Shown here one piece after another: positions 14,501 through 28,100 of a stretch of 64,000 bases of DNA; position 1 is the first letter of the stretch; the number at the start of each line of letters is the position of its first letter. Both the position numbers and the translations under genes were made by a program. The stretch covers positions 46,360,933 to 46,424,932 of the forward strand of contig CM055104.1 of assembly GCA_029204225.1 (NCBI GenBank). Reading direction: 5' to 3'. The DNA comes from Diphasiastrum complanatum. Lineage: Eukaryota; Streptophyta; Lycopodiopsida; Lycopodiales; Lycopodiaceae. The notes under the pieces are model-generated. The model saw only the letters and a list, made by a program, of their open reading frames with translations. It did no database searches and was not told where the DNA came from.

Positions 14501-15840
14501 AGAAAGGATCGAGATAAATTGAAAGCATTTATTGATCTTGTTGATAGGTTGCCTGCTACAAAGAAATTTTAAGGGTCCTCAAGCCTGGCCAACTCTTTGC
14601 TGGATATGAGTGGTGCATGACTGATACATTTGACCCCAATAATGAGGTGCATCATAAAATCAAGGTGCAGTTTCTACTTAATATGTTCCCAAGCTTTTTT
14701 TCAGAATCAATATTGAGCTTCCGTGTCTTTCTTGAGGATCATTAGTTGCACTATCCCAAGGCTATAACTTTTTCTGTGTTGTGCAATGTGATATGCATCG
14801 AGTCACTTGTATACATTGATCATCTTTGAAATTTAGATGGGCGGTGCTAACTGGTTAACCGTTATACTGATATAATTGGTGATGATGAATTTTGACACTA
14901 GACTTCATAAAATCGAAGTTTGCACATTTCTTATTGTTATGCTTGAGGATTAAGCTGGATTTAACACTGGGAGACGTTCTTTATGATCAGGCTGAGATTG
15001 AGCTTGGTAACGGTCTTCCGGACATACGGACAACAAGACAATGTCTTGAAGCTCTTAGATTGGCAGGTTTTGAGGTACTATGTTCATGAATTTTTCCAGC
15101 TGTAGAGGTGAAATTTTCATTAGAGCAACTTCTTGTCATTTTGACAACATCATCTACTTTCTCGCAAATGCCCTGATGGTGTGTAGCTACGGTACTAGAT
15201 TTACATTGACCTTGTATTCAGTTAAGGGACTGCCTTTGATGATCTGCCACCTAAAAAACACAGCCAAGAGTCTTAGATTGTTTAGGAAGCCCATTTAGTT
15301 GCTTGGATTGAAAACAATATAATGGTCTGCTATCTTGCCTTCTAAGTGTGTTAAGTGAGCTTTTCAATAATTGAAGATGCTTGCTGGTGGTCGACAAGTC
15401 AAGGCATGTATATGACAGCAGGTATGAGGTTCCACCGGTTCCTCTTTGTCAGCAAGTCTTAACATTTCCTGGACAGAATCTGCTCCTCAAACAGCTGGCA
15501 TAGTGATCAAAGATTGAATTTAATCAGATAAAACTATTGATACGACTCTGAATTGAAGATCCCCCCCCCCCCTCTCTCTCTCTCTCTCGCTCATATGTAC
15601 ATTTTCTCCACCTGGCCCGGGTTGTGGGCATTGGTACTTTTTCTGTAGTTCTTCTGTTATACCTAGCCCGGGTTGTGGGCTTATTTCACTTTTGCTTTGT
15701 TCTACTTTCATTCGTAGCTAGTTTATAGCATTTTACGGTCACGTCCTCCTATGGATGATGCTCCCACTGTTGCTTGTACAGATTTTCTTTTTGGTCTTAT
15801 GCACCCACGGGTGCCCAAAAGATGTTAATAAAGCTTTCTT

Positions 15841-15915
<75 letters not shown>

Positions 15916-16135
15916 GTGTCCCGGGTTGTGGGCATTGGTACTTTTTCTGTAGTTCTTCTGTTATACCTGGCCCGGGTTGTGGGCTTATTTCACTTTTGCT
16001 TTGTTCTACTTTCATTCGTAGCTAGTTTATAGCATTTTACGGCCACGTCCTCCTATGGATGATACTCCCATTGTTGCTTGTACATATTTTCTTTTTGGTC
16101 TTATGCACCCATGGGTGCCCAAAAGATTTTAATAA

Positions 16136-16187
<52 letters not shown>

Positions 16188-19100
16188 CAGTCAAGTACAG
16201 AGATGGATACCAGAGCACTACATGCCATAGGTCAGGCAAGTTTCAAACCAAGATATACTACATCAGATCATATTTTCACCTTGAGATCCATCATTGAGGA
16301 GGCTAAGGCCAGGAGAGAGCGTGTATACTACTGCTTTGTGGATTTCTGCAAAGCCTTTGACTCTGTGCCTCGACATTTACTGATACAGAGACTTCGGGAC
16401 CGTGGCTTCTAGGAGGATATCATACAGGCAGTTGTGGCATTATACAGACGAGTTATTGGCCGGATCCGAGTATCAGGAGTTGTATCACCAGAGATAGAGA
16501 GTACCATTGGGGTTAAGCAGGTATGTCCTCTCTCACCTACACTCTTTGGTTTATATATAGATGAGCTTGAGCAGGTTATATAGACAGAGGGAGGTGAGGG
16601 ATGCACATTGGGTGACCTCGTTATCGCTATCCTATTATATGCTGATGATGTGGTTTTGCTTTCGAGGACGAGGAAAGGTCTGCAGCGGCATCTTGACGCG
16701 CTTCACTCTTTTTGTACTCAGTGGGGATTATCAGTGAATGTGGCCAAAACCAAAGTTATGGTATTTAACACCTCCAGATCCTTCATGATGTGATAGGTGC
16801 TTCTATGGGAGGAGCATCCACTTGAGGTAGTTGACTCCTACACATACCTAAGCGTGGTGTTTTCTGGTCCCACTTTCAGCATGCGACTACGGCATTTTCC
16901 CGGCTACCAAAGGGCTATGCATCATTGGTTGTCAGAGTTAGAGGAGCTTCTGTTGCGGGTAAGGACCTCGTGGCTGAGGCAAATGCTTTCATTCATTCCA
17001 CCTTTGGTCTCAAAGAGGATGCGATATCTGCTGCTTGGGTGGGTAAGCTCCAATCCACTACAGTGTTTTTGCGTTTCAAGGATGCTTTGCTTCGTCAAAA
17101 GGTTCTATGTAAAAGAGGTTGCCTGAAGGAATCTACTATGTTTATGGAGATAAATCAAGCTTCCTAGTAGCTGCCTATACAAAGTAGCATAAGAGTCGCC
17201 GAACTTAGAAAGATTTTTACCTTGTCCTACCTAGTGCCTTCCTCTCTTGCTCGTGATTTTTGAGATAAGGTTACTCTCTCGGTATATACCGGATCTTCCA
17301 ATAGTATAGAACTTTAGAATTGGTATTTTTAGCTTGACACCTATTGTTCACACCTCGTATAAGTGAGCAATAGATCCAGCTTCCTACACTTCATCTTTCT
17401 GGACGAGCATTAACATGGTGGTGTATGCATCAGTCAGTTCCTGATCCTGCTACTACTTGGGCCAAGTTCAAGGTGGCAATACATTCCGCGATGGTGGATC
17501 TTACTTGGCTCCAATCACAACTTGACCTCTATTGGCAACTGAAGCAAATAGGTCAACTCTTAGAATATACTGGTCACTCCAATCTTATATGTACACTAAT
17601 CTTCCCCTTGGTGAGGTTATTGGTCGTTACATTGCTGGTTTACGTGGTGCTTTACGCTATGATGTTCAGCTTGTCAGCCCACTTTTTTAGATCGTGCTAT
17701 GTCGCTTGCTTTCACTTTACAACATACATATCTAAACCAGCAACCGTCATTCTCATCTCGTTCTTTTTCTCATTCTGTTACTCCTCTTGGGTCGTCCTCT
17801 TCTATCGCTTAGTCCTCTACTCCGTCTCCTCCCATTCCTTCGATGCGTCCTCCTTCTGTTCCTTGTAATGTCGTTTTAAATGCTATTCTTCACAAGAGAT
17901 GAATGAAATCTATTCTAAGAACCTTTGTTTAATTGTCATAGCGGTTAGAAATAAATGACTATGCTGAAGTTAATCCATAGGTTACTTTGACCCAAAAGGT
18001 CGAGATTTGTGTAACCATGGGTATTTAGTTATTTAGGCCATCTTAAATTTGTCTTAAATTCAGTTGGACCCAATTTTGGTCATGTACTGACTCGTGGGTC
18101 CTTAGGGGTCTAATTTTGTTTAGGGGCCCTATCTTGACTTTTAGAGGTGCCCTACATTTAGTAAGTGGTTAACCTTAGGGTTTGGTGGCATTTGGTCACA
18201 TCCAGGTAGAGTACTTAGATGCTCATTGTGTATTCCATTTTATACAGTTTGGCTCTCCATTGCTCTTGTTGTTGTTTTCTCTCTCTCTCTCTCTTAGAGT
18301 TGGGCGCCCAGCCTCTTCTCTCTTGTTTCTTGTGGAGATTGATTGATAACTAGATCTTGGTGACTTGTCTCTTGCTTTCCTACATGGTATCAGAGCTACC
18401 GGATCTGCAACAAGCTTGTTTGTTGGCGCCCTACCAGAAGAGGAGCTTCTCTGCTTTTTTTTGTGAAATTTCAGCATCTTGCTGATCTTTTCAAGTGGAG
18501 TTTGGATCAGCTTTTTTGTCTCTTTCAGGTTGAAGGAGGGCGGCCATCAAAGATCTTGGAGGAGCAATTTTTGGCACCCAAAAATCAGAATCTCAAATCT
18601 GATTTTTATGCAACCAGTTTTCAGCAAGTTTTGTTTGGAGGAGGGCGCCCAAAAATCTGCAACTGATTTTTGGTTGTGGTGTCTCCTTATCTTGCTGTTT
18701 TTGTTTTCAGGTTTGCATTTGTGTAGGAGGGCACCCAAAATTCAGCAAACCCTATTCAGGGTTAGGTCAACTTGTGGCTGGAAATTTGCAGATTCTCAGC
18801 AAGTAGTAGGGTGCTTTCAACAGCCCTATTGGAGTGTGTGTTGATCACACTATTTGGCTTCCTAATTGGGTTTCGGTGTAGGCTTCAATCGAAGCTAACC
18901 TAATTTTCAAGAAGCTGGTTTTTTTGTGCAGAAAGACAGCCATCTATCCATTATCTTCTGGGCACTTTGGTTGCAGATTGAAAGATATCTTGTGCTCCTA
19001 TTTTTAGCTCTTTGTTTGCTGCAAATTTTTGAGTAGATTTGGTTGTGGAAAGGCTCTCTTTCCTATCTACTACAAGCTAAAATTTTGTTGGAGGTAATGG

Positions 19101-22100
19101 ATAAGAATCGGAAGCTATCGGTTCTTGGTGATGAGGAAAGGCCTCCGTCTTTGGCACCTCCTACACCTCGTGGATCATCATCATCAACATCATCTTCTCC
19201 ATCTTCGGAAGAACAAAAGAAGTGGGATAGAAGGGATGCACAAGCACATTCTATGGTTGCTCTTGCTAGATCTATCTTACCTCATATTAGGTCTTGTAAG
19301 ACATCTAAAAGTGCGTGGGATACACTTTATACTATGTAGAGTCAAAAATCCAGCAAGAGTGGTGTATCTCAGAAATCAGCTTTCTTTGTTGAAGATGCAA
19401 GAAGGGGATCAAGTGACCAATCACTGGACGAAGATCAAGGATCTTCGTGAGGAGCTTCTCAATATTGATGAGATAATTGAGGATGCTCAATTTGTTTCCA
19501 TTACTCTCAACTCATTACCTTGATCTTATCTTCCATTTGTTTCATCTTTGAGTATCTCTCTTAGGGGACAGCAACTCTCCTTTGATGAACTTGTTGGGCT
19601 GCTTCTTCAAGAGGAGCAAACGAGGCAAAACTAAGGCAAGGGCAAAGGCAAGTCAAAAGGAAAGAGGAAGCCTCCTTCCAAGGATGAGCAAAAGCCCGTT
19701 GGAGGTCAAGATGTCAATACTCAAAAGAAGAAAGGGAAGTGCCATTATTGCAAAAGGTATGGGCACTTCATCAAGGATTGTAAGAAGAAGCTTGCGAAAG
19801 AGGAGAGTAAAGGAATTGATACTAGTGCTTCACTTGCTACTTTGGAGCAAGAGCTTGAAGCTAGTGGTGATCTCTTCAACCAAGACTATGCTTTTGTGTC
19901 TAATATTGCTTCTACTAGTACTACTACATCTATGAGGAATTCAGATTCTGTTTTGCAAGTTGCTGATTTTCAGCCCATTGAATGGGTGATTGATAGTGGT
20001 GCTACTCGTCATATGACTTCTCGCAAAGAAGCATTTACTAAATTAGTAAAAGTGCAAAATGGAAGTAAGGTACAATGTGCGGATGATGCATCTTATTCTA
20101 TTCATGGAATTGGAATTGTAGCCATCATTTTGCCTAATGGTGAAGAAAAGTACATTAAGAATGTGCTTTATGTTCCGGGAATCAAGAAGAATCTTCTTTC
20201 GGTTTCAGCTATGTTGAAGCAAGGACTAGTTGTTGAGTTCAAAGAAGATAAGTGTCTTGTCAAGGATCCTAAAAGATCACTCTTGATTATTGTTTCGGGA
20301 ACGGTGCATGCTGGCTTATTCATTATGGATACCTATGAGCGACGAATTCCCTCTACATGTCTTGTTGCTTCTACATCACAATCATTGGAGTTGGCTGAAT
20401 TGTGGCACGCAAGGTTTGGGCATCTCAACTTTGCAAGTTTGAAGAAGCTGAAGACATTTAATATGGTAGAAGACATTCCTACTATTGAGCAGCCGGAAGG
20501 GCATGTATGCGAGGGGTGCATACTTGGAAAGTTTCAAAAGAAACCTTTTCCAATTGATGGAACTATAAGGGTTCTTGATAAATTTGATTTGGTTCATAGT
20601 GATGTTTGTGGTCCAATGAAGATCGAATCCATTGGAAAGTGCATCTATTTTGTGACTTTTATTGATGACTTTTCCCGTTTTACATGGATCTATCCTATGA
20701 AGGCTAAATCGGAAGTTTTTCAACGTTACAAAGATTTTCTAGCAATGGTGGAAAATCAGTTTGGGCATTCTTTGAAGACCCTATGTACCGATCCTGGAGG
20801 GGAATACATTAAGAATACGTTCAGTGCATTTCTTCGAGAAAAGGAAATTCTACATCAAATGACAACTCCCTATACGCCTCAACAAAATGGTGTTGCCGAG
20901 CGAAAGAATCGCACACTCATGGAGATGGCCCGTTGCATGCTCAAAGCAAAGGGGCTGCCTCACAAGTTTTGGGCTGAAGCGGTTATAACGGCAGCATACA
21001 TAAGCAATCGTTGTCCTACTAGAGCATTGAAAGTATTAACTCCTTATGAAGTTTGGTATGGAAAGAAGCCTACAATCTCTCACTTTTGCATTTTTGGTTG
21101 TATGGCTTATGCTTTTGTTCCGGATAAACTTCGTACAAAGCTTGAAGATAAAGGAGTTAAATGCATTTTTGTTGGCTATAGTAGTGAAAGCAAAGGCTAT
21201 AGGCTGTTCAATTTGAGCACTAATAAGATTATTGTTAGTCGTGATGTGCATTTTGATGAAAAGAATTCATTGGATGTGGCCCCAACTCATATCTTGAAGG
21301 GGGACAACCCACATAGTGTGAATGTTGAAGTTTTTCCAGATTTGGTACCATCTTCTATTGTTGGAGATAAGGGGCAGCAATCAACCAGTTTCGACCTGCC
21401 CAACGCCTCATCAAGTTTAGAGCCTAATGTTCATCAAGAACCGCCCGTTGTTGCTCAAAATCAGCCTGCAGGAACTGTTGGACAAGGACCAGTTTTGGAA
21501 GATCTTGGACAGCCAAGTGCGGTGTCGGAAGATCTTGGACAGCAAATTGTAAGAATAGACATGGCTGTTGGACAGCCCAAAACAGTCCCACGGTGGCTGT
21601 TGTCGAGTTTGCGGGACAGCAAAGTAAGTTCATTTTATGATGGAAAGACACTGGACTATGTTGATTTTTCAGATTTTGCTCTTACATCTCATGGCAATGT
21701 TGCAGAAGAACCTGTTTTCTATGAGCAGGCCAAGGGAGTAAAATGTTGGGAGGATGCGATGCAAGATGAGTATGACTCACTTATGAAGAACCAGATTTGG
21801 GTTCTTGTTGATCTTCCTCATGGGAAGAAGGCAATTGGTTCTAAATGGGTATACAAAATCAAGTATAAGGCAAATGGTACCATTGAAAGGTACAAGGCAA
21901 GGCTCGTTGCCAAAGGCTATGCTCAGCAAAAGGGGATTGATTATGATGAGATTTTTCCTCCTACTGCTCGGATGACTACCGTAAGGGTAGTAACCTCTTT
22001 GGCTGCCCACTTTGGTTGGCGTTTGCGGCAACTTGACATAAAGACAGCATTTCTCAATGGTGATCTCAATGAGGAAGTGTAACTTCAACAACCTGCTTTT

Positions 22101-25100
22101 TTTTTGGTTGAATGCCAAGAAGATAAAGTTTGTCTTCTCAAGAAGGCACTTTATGGACTGAAGCAAGCTCCGAGGATGTGGTATCAAAAGATACATGCCT
22201 ACTTTTGTGATCGACGGTTTACTAATAGTCTTAGCGAATCTACTCTTTATGTCAAGCATACTTCAGATTATATCATCATTATTTTGCTTTATGTTGATGA
22301 TATTATTATTACGGGAAGTAATGAGCAGCAGATTGATGCCGTAATACTTGAGCTTGGTATGGTTTTTGAAACCTCAGATTTAGGCCTATTGCACTTTTAT
22401 CTTGGTCTTGAATTTGTACAAGAAGGTGCTGGAAAATTTTCATCTCTCAAGAACGCTACATTGGGCAGATTTTGAAGCGGTTCAAGATGGAAGATTGCAA
22501 GCCGGTTGCTACACCTATGGAGACAGGTCTGAAATTAAGTAGTCAAGGTGATGGTGAATCATTTGACACTACTTTATATTGTCAAGCTATTGGCTGTCTC
22601 ATTTACCTATGTAATTCAAGACCGGACATTTCTTATAGTGTCTCACTCATGAGTCAATTCATGCATGCCCCGATGACATCACATTGGAAAGCGTTGAAGA
22701 GCATCTTTCGATATCTTCAAGGAACAAGAAGTCATGGACTGGTTTTTTGTAATACATCCTAACACCACAGTAGGGCAAATTCTAACTGATCCACCCAACC
22801 TTGCCTACTCCCTGATATAGAGTAAGCCCCTCCTAGCCCAGTGTGAGGACTGGTAGCATGCTACTGCCAAGTGTCGACCACGTGGCACTGACGTGGCCGA
22901 CTGCACGTCGGGACCCAACTGGGGGCCCTATCCTGCTGACAGGGTCCCTAGGCTGTGTTAGGCCCGCCATGGCTATGGACCATGCTGGGCACACTACTCA
23001 CACTGTCTTGCCCTGTTGGTCATGTACGCTGGACACGACCCTGACTGTGGTATCTGACCTATTTGTGTTCTCTAGGGTTCGGCACTAGTTACGAGCTCGT
23101 AACACTCCCTCCCCCTTAAGAACCGTCTTGGTCCTCTAAGACAAAGTCTGGAAAAATCTTGCGAAGGACGCTGCCTCTTTCCCAAGTGGCATTCTCAACA
23201 GGCTGATCATTCCATTTAACCAGATATTCTCGGTATAGAGTATGACGAGTCTGCGTCTCTCTACTATCAAGAATCTCCTCTGGTTCATGTGGAGGTTGTT
23301 GAGGATCCAATGGGAGAACTAGAACACTGTCCCCTACCAGATTGTCTGATCTGGCTAAGGCTTTTCGTAACTGACTTACATGAAAGACTGGAAAAACCTT
23401 ACTGCTGTGTGAAAGTTCTAGTTCATAGGTGCCTAGTCTCCTACTGATGGTAAAGGGACCACAATACCTTGGAGACAACTTAGCACACACTCATGATTTG
23501 AGGGTTTTAGAGTCAACTGGGACTCTCAAGTAGACTTTCTCACCAGTGGAGAACTGCACATCCCGTCTGTGTGGATCTGCATAATGCCTGGCTCGATCCT
23601 GGGACTGTCTAATGCTACGCTTAGCATGTTCTATCATCTGGTTTAGGTCCTCTAAAAAGTTTCTGGCTGCTTCAACTTTTTCTTGTTTAAACCCTACAGC
23701 TGTGGGTGAGCGTGGCTGAAAACCGTACATCAACATAAATGGGCTGTATCCCGTAGCTGAATGTTTGGTACTGTTGTAAGCAAACTCTAATATCGAGAGA
23801 TACTCCTCCCAATTAGTCTGCTTCTTGCTGACGTATGCACGAAGCATATCCTCCAGCACTTGATTTACCCTTTCTGTTAGACCCTCCGTCTGTGGATGGT
23901 CGGTGGTACTCATATTAAGTTTAGTATGGAGATGATGGAATACTGCCCTCCAAAAATTTCCAGTAAACTTACTGTCCCGGTCACTGACTATGCCGGAAGG
24001 TAGACCGTACAATTTAAATAGCCCGTCTACAAACAACCTCGCAAACTCTGGAGCTCTAACGGTTGTTTTGATCGGAATGAAATGAGCCATTTTGGTCAGA
24101 CGGTCAACTGTGACCCATGTAGCGTCATTACCCTTTTGGGTTTTAGGCAGGCCTACTATAAAATCCATGGAGATACTTTCCCATTTACCAGCTGGTATTT
24201 CTAAGGGATGCAACAACCCTCCTGCCTTTAAACGCTCTGCTTTATTTACTTGACATTTCTGGCAACTGGTTACATACTGGTGGACGTCCTTTTTCATATT
24301 GGGCCAGAAAAATTGCCTACGAAGAAGCTCATAGGTCTTCTGTATGCCTGGGTGTCCCGCGCTAGGATTGTCATGACATTCATATAGGACCTGCTGCCTA
24401 TAATCCTCTGAATTGGGGACACATACTCTATCTCTATAGAGCAAGTACTCATCCTGAATGGAATACTGTTTCCATTTGAATCCTTGAGTCAACTGACCCT
24501 CAACCACTGGGGTTTGCTTGGGTAATACAGGCTTAGAATCCTCAACGTCATCTGACGACGTATACTCGGACTCATCGTCATCCTCAACGGAAGCTGCCGT
24601 ATTCTTGGATGAACTGGCACCAGCCCCGGGAACTGGTTCTGGAGTCTGTAACTGTCTGTTCTGGACTGAGTTCCAGATAATAGAGAAGAATGCATCATGC
24701 TGGCATTTCCCTCTCAAGGACTCGAGTAACTCATTACGAATCTGAGTAAAACTCAGCTCGTTTATCATAGGCATTCTGCTAAGGGCATCTGCTACTGTAT
24801 TGAATTTTCCACGTCTATATCTGATAGACATGTCAAACTCTTGCATCAACTCTGCCCAACGAGCTTTCCGACCTCTAAGCTCAGGTTGATTGCAAAGGTA
24901 TCTGAGACTCTCATGGTCTGTCAGGACCTCAAAGTTGGCACCATACAAATTATGCCTCCAAGTCTTAAGGGCATGGACTATAGAAAAGAGTTCCTTTTCA
25001 TAGGCACTGTACCTAGTCTGAGCTGGCTCGAGTTTTTTACTCTCGAACGCAACTGGTCGTCCACTCTGAGTTAGCACAGCACCTACTGCAAAGTCGCTAG

Positions 25101-28100
25101 CATCTGTTTCGACCACAAATGGCTGATTGGGGTCGACGACTTTTAAAACTGGTGCTGTAGCTAAGGCTGTTTTGAGAGCATCAAAGCTCTTTTGTTGTGC
25201 GGACTCCCAAATGAACTCCTTTCCCTTCCCCTTAAGAAGATTTGTCATAGGAACTGCTATCTGAGCATATTCCTTGACAAATCGTCTGTAATATCCCGCC
25301 AGACCAAGAAAGATCTGAAGTTCCAAATATTCTGAGGTCTCAGCCAACTGAGTATGGCTTTAACCTTATTTGGGTCCATCTTAATCCCATTTGAAGAGAT
25401 AATGTGACCCAAATATGCTACTTCTTCAACGAAGAATTCACACTTGGATTGTTTAGCATAAAGCTTATGCTTTCTGAGCAGTCGAAACACCTTTCTGAGG
25501 TGTTTTAGATGCTCCTTCCTCGTTTTGCTGTAAACGAGGATGTCATCTAAAAATACGACTACAAACTTACCCAAGTATGGTCTGAGGACACTGTTCATCA
25601 AGGTCATAAAGGTAGCTGGAGCATTTGTGAGCCCAAATGGCATCACCTTAAACTCATAATGACCGTGACGAGTCCTAAAAGCTGTTTTCGAGACATCTTC
25701 CGATTTTATACGGACTTGATGATATCCCGATCTGAGCTTTATTTTGCTGAAAAACTTAGCCCCGTCGAGTTGATCAAACACCTCGTCTGCCCGAGGCATA
25801 GGGTATTTATTCTTAATTGTGACTTTATTGAGGGCTCTGTAATCTACGCAAAGACGCATAGACCCCTCTTTCTTTTTCACCAATAGGACTGGTGAGGCCC
25901 ATGGTGAACTATTGGTCTGAATTTGGCCTTTCCCAAGATAGTCTGTTAACTGCCTAGTTATTTCTTCATCCTCTGTTCGGCTGACCCGATACGGAGGTTT
26001 AGAAACAGGTGCTGTACCTGGTACTAGGTTTATTACATGATCTACCTCTCTGCTAGGTGGTAAACCATGTGGTAAATCTTCAGGAAAAACATCTTTAAAT
26101 TTAGAAAATAAAGTTTCTAATTTACTGATTTTCTGCTGAATAGAACTGGAAATAGAAACTTCAGGAATAAACTGAAAGTCACATAAGAATACCTGATGGT
26201 CTTCGTCTCCGATTAGCTGACAGAATTCTGAACTGCAGACCATAGGGCTGTTGGGAACATCATGCTCCCCATGCAACTGGATCTCTCGGCCTTTATGCTG
26301 AAAGCTGAGGGTGTTCTCCTAATAGTTTCTGTGGAGGGAAGGTCCTAAACTGTAGAGCCAATCTCTCCCGAGAACAATGTCTGTTCGATCCAGGTGCATT
26401 ATCTGAAAGTTTATTTCATCTTGGTACCCCTGAATACCAAGATTTAACTTACTTACCATAGTTTCCCATATTTTTTTATCTTCACCCTTAGCTAATGAAA
26501 CTATGTACCTATGCTGACTAGGTACTTCTGGTAGTTTAAGCTTTTTAACCAGGGTGTGGTTGATGAAATTATGGGTTGCCCCATCATCAACCATGACTCT
26601 TACTGACTGGTTACCAACTTTCCCATGCATACGTACTAGGTCATGCGGCCCAAAGCTGAAAGGTCTCGCTAGCATTGCAGAGGTCAGCTGGCAACAGTGT
26701 TCATGATCTTCATGATACACTTTGATCTCAGAAGCTGCCGAGTCACTGGGGAAACATACAGTCTGAACAAGATGAACTTGTTTTTTATCTTTCTTATCTT
26801 TTTTAGTGAAAGGCCCCTTGGGACACTGTCTGACTGTGTGTCCCTTGTCCATACACACAAAGCACAAACGTTCTTGTTTGGCTTTCTCAAAATCATCTGG
26901 TTTTAAGGGCTGTATGAGTGAAGGGCGTTTCTGAGGAGCTTCACTTTTAAATTTGTCTTCTTTCTTTCTTTTTAAAAATTTCTTTTTAAATTGAAAGTCT
27001 TTCTGAGAAGGCTGTTCAGAAAGTGGCTGTTGTCTCGCCTTCTTCCTACCCACTGAATCATCATAGATTTGAGCATATCTGAGAGCTTGCTCAAGGGTAG
27101 CAGGCGAGTTTCTCTGGACCTCTACTTTATATTCATCTTTGAGGCCACGGACAAATCCCCTGATTTTCTGATAGTCATCCATATTTTTAATCTTTCCCAG
27201 GCTTCCCAGGCTCTATCCAGTTCATTTTCTGGTAGAAATTCTCTTAGGAAAGCTTTTTCAAAAGCTTTCCATGACCAGGGAGTCTGCCCAGTCTCTTGGA
27301 GATTTAACCACCACTTATAGGCCATAGGCCCTAAGGAAAGACTGGCCTCAATTGCTTGCAAATGGTCAGGGGTCTGTTTAAGAGCATGAATGTTCTTCCA
27401 TTTGCTGAGGAAGGTTTGTAGAATATCTGCATTTCTATCCTCCTCTTCCCCATTAAAGGTAGGAGGTTTTAAATCTTTAAAAACACTGGGGTGAGACCGT
27501 AAAGTCTCACCCGAAACTGATGGAAGTGGAGAAGGGGATAACTGAGAAGTGGAGGGAAGGCTTCCTTTCGCAGAACTCAAAATCAAGTTTTTGAGTTCAG
27601 CGAACGAGTCGTCCACACTGGACTTGAAATTGGCTAATGCCAACTTCAAATCATCCACTTCTGTTACTAATTGGAGGAACTGCTCCTTGGTAACTAGTTC
27701 GTCGAGTTCTTCGGCGAACTGTTCCTGTTCTTCTACTTCCATGGGATCCTTCCCTTTTCTGTAAGCCAAGGCTTCTGTTTCAAGTTCGTCGAAGCCTCTC
27801 TCCTGGGGTTGATCATGTCCCTGAGGAGTGGTCATCTTCGAAACTGAAAGAGAGCTACCTTAACTTCTGAAGGAAAAAAGTCTAAAAGACTAATTTACAA
27901 CTGTACAAGGGAAAGGAAAGATGACTTAGCTGTTTCTGAGGACTGTACTTCCAAAGAAAGAATGAAGAGGAACCCTTTCAGCTCTTTTCCGCAAGCTTTC
28001 AGACCTGCTGTCCCGAAAAATGCCAGTTTGAAGCTTCAAAACGGTGCCAAATTTCCCGGTTCTCTGAGGATAGTAGCTCGCTGGTCTGATTGCAACCAAA

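Noticed and set aside
15755..16025. Overlapping frames of Ser-Leu or Arg-Glu repeats as possible proteins
   Set aside because: They are translations of CT microsatellites within LINE tail repeats; the same holds at 37.4-37.65, 49.1-49.37 and 60.66-61.3 kb.
17425..17868. 147-codon hydrophobic frame as a membrane protein
   Set aside because: The first half is gypsy Gag and the apparent membrane part is an out-of-frame reading after a shift; the Gag signal (IGRYIAGL) continues in another frame.
18223..18477. Minus-strand 84-codon frame in the Copia LTR
   Set aside because: It lies within LTR and leader sequence, recurs in the 3' LTR as a shadow, and has no domain.
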